A stretch of DNA of 64,000 nucleotides from Daphnia carinata (taxonomy: Eukaryota > Arthropoda > Branchiopoda > Diplostraca > Daphniidae), in contig NC_081334.1 in NCBI RefSeq assembly GCF_022539665.2, forward strand, positions 620,001 through 684,000, in the 5' to 3' direction. The position numbers and the translations under genes were made by a program. Within the stretch, counting starts at the first letter, position 1; each line of letters begins with the position of its first letter. Positions 59,941 to 64,000 of the stretch are shown piece by piece. The notes under the pieces were generated by a model, which did no database searches, was not told the origin of the DNA, and saw nothing but the letters and a program-made list of their open reading frames with translations.

Positions 59941-60866
59941 ATTCTACAGCTATATAAGAGAAAAAAAAAATAATAAAATAATGACATAAGGCGAACCGGA
60001 GACTTCTCAAGTTCCGAATGTCTACATGAAAGAATGCATCTATTCAAAACGATTTCTAGTATAAGCCGAACTCCGTGCTTTCCTGAATAAGAACATTAAG
60101 CGAGGATCAACTGAACATGAGGCGAAGTCCAGGCTTCTGGCTCCTGTGCTAAAACGGATACGAAATTCGACAAACGCCCGGCTTTAATGCCTTTTATGAT
60201 TTCAGAAGTAGACGAAATTGATCGCATTTTTTAGAATGATACCCAACCAATTATCTAATCAAAATTCTTCGCCGTACGTGAAGCATCGTGTTTCAAGGGG
60301 AGCAAAGTTTTCACGGCGCAAAGATTATTCAGATCAGGAAACTGAAAAACTTGCATAAAAAAAATTTAGTCATCATAATTCATAGACAAATATTTTCTAA
60401 CTTGATTTTATACGATTAGCAGAATACAAAAGTATTTAGAAAGAAATAGTTCATAATCTCGTGCACTAGCGCCGCAAAGGTCAGTGGCGATAGTCGTTAG
60501 CCCGCCTATACGTAAGTTGTAACATTATCGGGCCTGTTGCACGCACAGTTCTGCCGTGTCTACGATGCAGATACTTGCGGCAATACGGGAAATATGCATT
60601 GGGGTGTGGGTACGATCCCGTTCTCCTTGATAAAGACCTAGAACTTAGAGAAGGAGAGAGGTGTAGTGCTGCAGGGGGTTATTAAAACCTTTGCCTTGCC
60701 AGTGACACTAACCAGTATAGGAAGTGAAAGCAGTGAAGAATAAAGGTTTTAAGTTGGCAGCTGTTTAAATTGATCTCGAAAGGTATTTTGCATTATAAAA
60801 CACGTGTTACGGCAAACGATTACAACCATTTCTACTTGCCTTTTTTAGCTTTTAGGTGTAATTGAA
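59941..60866. other. Divergent intergenic region, with a possible tRNA-derived fragment
   Basis: Lies between the ACOT9-like gene (minus) and the acetyltransferase gene (plus). At 60484-60510 the text GTGGCGATAGTCGTTAGCCCGCC resembles a tRNA D-arm/A-box, and GGTACGATCCC near 60607-60620 resembles a B-box, but they are about 120 bases apart. This could be a rearranged SINE. A pyrimidine-rich TTTTAG 14 bases before the next ATG may be a 5' UTR acceptor. Confidence 0.35.
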
Positions 60867-61638
60867 ATGACTGCTGAAATTCCAATTTATGACCCTGAGG
60901 TATTGATGAAATACAACCTGGGTGAACGTCATGAAACCTTGAAACAAGATGAAACCCTCTGTGTTCGTCCACTTTACATGTCAGACTATGGTAGAGGCTT
61001 CTTGGAATTGCTGAAGGAACTTACTGAAGTAGGAAATATCTCTGAAGAACAGTTTCAAGGTCTGTGTTCCCATACCATAAGCCTTTTATTTACCTAAACC
61101 ACATTTTCTTTAATTATAGAACAATTTAAGTTCATGAAGAACAGTCATGGAACATACTATTGCACTGTTATAATTGACACAATCAAGGACCGTGTGGTGG
61201 GTGCTAGCACTCTGCTTATGGAACGTAAATTTATTCGTGGGTGTGCTTTGGTAAGTTGCCTATAATTGCATTTTTATTATTACTATAACTATAAATGTTT
61301 TTGTTGAATCCATTGCAATCAATCTGCCCTCGTTTTAACAGAGAGCAAGGTTAGAAGATGTCGTCGTTAGCCCGAATTACCGTGGAAAACAGCTAGGAAA
61401 ATGGTCAGCAAAACTTAAGTGTGAATTTTCCTAAAGTTTGATTGTGTTTTCTTTCTCCAGCATTGTCGAAATACTCACGAACCTTGGAAGAGCTCTTGGA
61501 GCTTACAAAATGACACTAGATTGTAAAGATTCAATGACACCGTTTTACGAAAGCCTGGGTTACGCTAAGGAACCAGGAAACTCGAATACTTTGAGTATAC
61601 GCTACCCAACAACGTCAAATCCAGAACCCAAATTATAA
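60867..61638 (+). CDS. Gnpnat1: Glucosamine-6-phosphate N-acetyltransferase, complete
   Basis: Makes N-acetylglucosamine-6-phosphate from glucosamine-6-phosphate and acetyl-CoA, a step of UDP-GlcNAc synthesis that feeds chitin and glycans. It has 187 aa from four exons: 60867-61059, 61120-61250, 61342-61403, 61461-61638. GNAT-fold marks are VRPLYMSDYGRGFLELL, SHGTYYCTVIIDTIKDRVVG, the acetyl-CoA loop VVSPNYRGKQLGK (R/QxxGxG-type), and the C-terminal LTNLGRALGAYKMTLDC plus MTPFYESLGY. Length equals that of animal orthologs (about 184). Intron phases are 1, 0 and 2, and all close. It is divergent from the ACOT9-like gene and convergent with FKBP2. In an arthropod its product supplies cuticle chitin, but proximity to cuticle genes here is probably incidental. 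Confidence 0.96.
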
Positions 61639-61911
61639 ATTATGTTCTTTCCCGAACGGCCAAGCCTCCGTTTGTTATTGATGTTGCAAAATTATTCTCG
61701 TGTTGACTATTTAGTTGCAAATTCAGTTATTGGTACATTTGATAGATTGAATTTTAAAACAGTTTAAACATTCCAGCATGAAGGGATTAGAATTTTTTCA
61801 TTTCCCTGTGATTCCAGGTCTGAACATTCTTGCTCACTGTTATTTCCATGACATTAACTATTTGTTCAGGGGTGACGGGCTTACCATGAAACCTTAGTTT
61901 CAATAAATGTG

Positions 61912-61917
61912 CTAGAC
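61912..61917 (+). terminator. Poly(A) signal of the acetyltransferase gene
   Basis: AATAAA on the plus strand, 274 bases beyond the stop codon and only 17 bases before the opposing FKBP2 signal. Confidence 0.65.
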
Positions 61918-61934
61918 AATATCTAAATCAAAGG

Positions 61935-61940
61935 TTTATT
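61935..61940 (-). terminator. Poly(A) signal of FKBP2
   Basis: AATAAA on the minus strand, 10 bases beyond the FKBP2 stop codon (61951-61953), implying a very short 3' UTR. Confidence 0.65.
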
Positions 61941-61950
61941 TTTGCAGGCC

Positions 61951-62507
61951 TCACAAATCATCTCTTCTCTCAATTTTGATTAATTCCACATTAAATATTA
62001 AGGTGGCATCACCTGGGATTTTTGGGGGTGCTCCAGATGCCCCATATCCTAATTCAGATGGAATCACCAGTTTTCTCTTTTCTCCTTCACACATCCTGTT
62101 GGTGGATACAGTGAAATAAGTAACTGCTGCATAAGTAAAGCCATTAAGATATTTAAAACTTACCCCATTAACCCTTGATCCCATCCCTTTATCACTTGTC
62201 CAGAACCTAAGGTGAACGTCAGAGGTTGACCTCTAGGAATGCTGCTGTCAAATTCAGTTCCATCCTCCAGCGTGCCCTTCACGATCACATTTTTCGTTAG
62301 TCCAATTCATTTGAACAAACGCCAGAATAGGCTACCAATTATACCTACCGTATAATGCATATGAAGAAGATCTCCTCGCTTGGATTTGACAGTGCAGTTA
62401 TCAACGCGTTTCTTGATACCGATTTGGAGTTTTTTTGATTTGCTATCTTTAGCTAACACCACAACTACAATGCACGCAAACAAAAATAGCACGATTTTGG
62501 GAGACAT
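61951..62507 (-). CDS. FKBP2: FKBP-type peptidyl-prolyl isomerase of the ER (FKBP2/FKBP13), complete
   Basis: Catalyses cis-trans isomerisation of X-Pro bonds during folding in the secretory pathway. It has 138 aa from three exons: 62507-62349, 62276-62164, 62095-61951. It has a signal peptide ([16 protein letters not shown]), then [66 protein letters not shown] and the closing [13 protein letters not shown], the complete single FKBP domain with core residues for ligand binding (FDSS, VIKGWD, Y of YG). The C-terminus RDDL resembles KDEL-type ER retrieval signals and the RTEL of vertebrate FKBP13. All junctions are in phase. Convergent with the acetyltransferase gene; 3' ends nearly touch. Confidence 0.96.
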
Positions 62508-63538
62508 TTTAGTTGAATGAATTGTTATCGATTGCTTTAACTGTCAGACGGGACTGAAGCTAAAACGGTTACAGCAGACGACTTAGGTAAAGACAGTTAG
62601 ACAACGTTGCAAGTAGTTGCAGAAATTGTCCGATTATCGTTGACTTGACAATGACAACATAAAGGAACAAGAATGAAGAAATGAAATGAAAGCACGAAGG
62701 AAAACTAGGAAACATTCGGATCAAGAATCCAGCCGCGCAAGCTGTACCTGTTACTGTGCCTGTGGTATCCTATTATTCCCAAGTAAAAACAAAAGGGAGT
62801 TGGAATGTCGTGTGAAAGTGACATTTTCTTTATACCTTGACGTACACATGTTCCACTTACAGGCTCAGAAATAGCTACAAGAACTAGACCGGGTCTAACA
62901 ACATTTATCGGGTCGCAATCGCACATCTCTGCTTGTGCATAAATGTGTTTGCTTGACGTTGATCTTTATTTGCCTGACTTTATTGGACGTCTTCGTCCGT
63001 TAGCTCTTGCGGCTAACAATAAAGACTTCCGTGTCGTGTAAAGTTTGAAATGTCCATGAAAGCATCTGGGTTGGCTCTCTTTGTTCAATAATCATTGCTT
63101 GTTGGTAACTGGATCGTTTCCCCATAAAAATATACAGTGATCAACGGGGAATGTTGGCGGAAGAATAAAAGTAGAAACGTATTGTAGAGTTTGAAGAGAA
63201 GTAAACGAGGAGGTGAAGATGGTGGAAACGCGTATGAACAGGCAGAAGGGAGAGAGGGCTATTTTGGGTACAAGACCCTCGATGAGCTTTTCTAACCGAA
63301 TGAAGAGATCCCGACGGGAGGGGATTGTTGGCCAGTCGCTGGTTGACTGCACACTTTATCGGAGGTGGGTTCGTGCGGGAGGCTGGTTCATTTTGGTTTT
63401 CTGTTTCAAGACTCACCGTTGTTTGCATCGTCTCCAAAAGTTGTCCGTATCGTTGGTTGGATCATTCACTTTCAAGTGCAAGGCTAATCGGAACTAGGTT
63501 ATGCCGTAGGATTTGGCGGCTAACCTCGCTTCATCGTC
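62508..63538. other. Divergent intergenic region, no gene seen
   Basis: Between FKBP2 (minus) and the ryanodine receptor start (plus). Open frames at 62686-62874, 63092-63352 and 63213-63497 overlap each other and lack recognisable patterns. The ryanodine receptor promoter and leader are presumably near the right end. No TATA box was identified. Confidence 0.5.
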
Positions 63539-63592
63539 ATGGCCGACAAGGAGAGCAGTTCCGAGCAGGATGATGTTTCCTTCTTAAGGACG
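63539..63592 (+). CDS. RyR: Ryanodine receptor, first coding exon (partial gene)
   Basis: First 18 codons (MADKESSSEQDDVSFLRT) of the intracellular Ca2+ release channel of the sarcoplasmic/endoplasmic reticulum. The exon ends ACG/GTATGC, a donor in phase 0. The segment EQDDVSFLRT is characteristic of arthropod ryanodine receptors, and vertebrate ones have a similar MADxxx..EIQFLRT start. The expected next exon (EDMV..LxCTATGERVCLAAEG-like) is not in the 400 bases that follow, so the gene continues beyond the window. The call rests on a short match, but the position of Met, the acidic lead and the FLRT/donor boundary all agree. Confidence 0.85.
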
Positions 63593-64000
63593 GTATGCAA
63601 TCCGTTTTTAATTGTTAAATCCTCCCATGCGTATACGAACGACATGGTTGCGTCGTCTGCTACGAAAATGGCCGTTTGACCGGCTACCATTCAGTCGGAT
63701 ACGTAGTTGTAAATTCACAGTTTGCTGTAAAGATATGGCTGAAAGAAAAACAAAAAAGCTGATTATGCATACAGTACGTGTGTTCTCAATCGGAATTTAA
63801 CGACATTGGCTTCCCATCATTTGCTTTTTTGTTGTTGTTGAAAGTTGGCTCGTTGGAGGCGAGTGTCTGCATGGCTCGGGTACAGCCCTCGCACTGACGA
63901 ACGGAACAAGCACGGGCTCACGCTAAAAATAAAAAAGTTTTTCGGCAGCCCTTCGAAAGTCAATCTACCCTTCCCTACACTCGTTACCGCTTGTTCTATA
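63593..64000 (+). other. Start of the first coding intron of the ryanodine receptor
   Basis: Follows the donor at 63593. No second exon is seen before the window ends, so this intron exceeds 400 bases, longer than most introns in the window. A short open frame at 63612-63800 has no receptor-like sequence. Confidence 0.5.

Noticed and set aside
63612-63800. Second ryanodine receptor exon
   Set aside because: The frame contains none of the expected N-terminal receptor motifs and has no acceptor in phase 0 leading into it.

Overview
This is eukaryotic nuclear DNA, most likely from a branchiopod crustacean such as Daphnia. The genes are arthropod-type: decapentaplegic, an insect-style ryanodine receptor first exon, a Rebers-Riddiford-like cuticle protein pair and a crab-collagenase-like serine protease. 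Introns are mostly about 60-100 bp with GT-AG ends. Species identity is an inference. Every multi-exon model below was assembled by hand from splice sites and reading frames, and each closes in phase.

Layout. 1.3-3.2 kb: an 11-exon brachyurin-like serine protease (minus). 4.25-6.5 kb: a degenerate tandem repeat of about 0.5-0.7 kb units. 6.6-7.1 kb: three tRNA-derived, SINE-like modules. 7.3-9.9 kb: an 11-exon Spinster-like MFS transporter (minus). 12.3-15.8 kb: three tandem Ly6/uPAR-type GPI-anchor candidates (minus), all with four exons and phase-1 introns. 17.15 kb: a tRNA-His(GUG) gene with a 16-nt intron. 18.2-22.7 kb: two cuticle protein paralogs arranged head to head, each with its own TATA box.

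24.8-57.1 kb is a very different 32-kb domain, saturated with poly-A/T runs, dinucleotide and trinucleotide microsatellites, and one 75-base poly-G run. The only gene I can prove there is dpp (BMP2/4 ligand, minus, 30.9-32.6 kb). An acceptor just upstream of its ATG shows that at least one more 5' noncoding exon lies further upstream in the repeat domain. Beyond 57 kb normal gene density returns: ACOT9-type acyl-CoA thioesterase (minus, 10 exons), glucosamine-6-phosphate N-acetyltransferase (plus, 4 exons), ER-type FKBP2 (minus, 3 exons, convergent with the previous gene) and the first coding exon of the ryanodine receptor (plus), whose remainder lies outside the window.

The genes do not form one pathway. 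Local groupings are duplicated families (Ly6 trio, cuticle pair), a divergent pair (ACOT9/GNPNAT1) and a convergent pair (GNPNAT1/FKBP2). The most unusual features are the intron-bearing tRNA-His, the simple-repeat domain around dpp, the poly-G tract, the cuticle pair with signs of gene conversion, and a CTCF-like motif on each side of the dpp domain.
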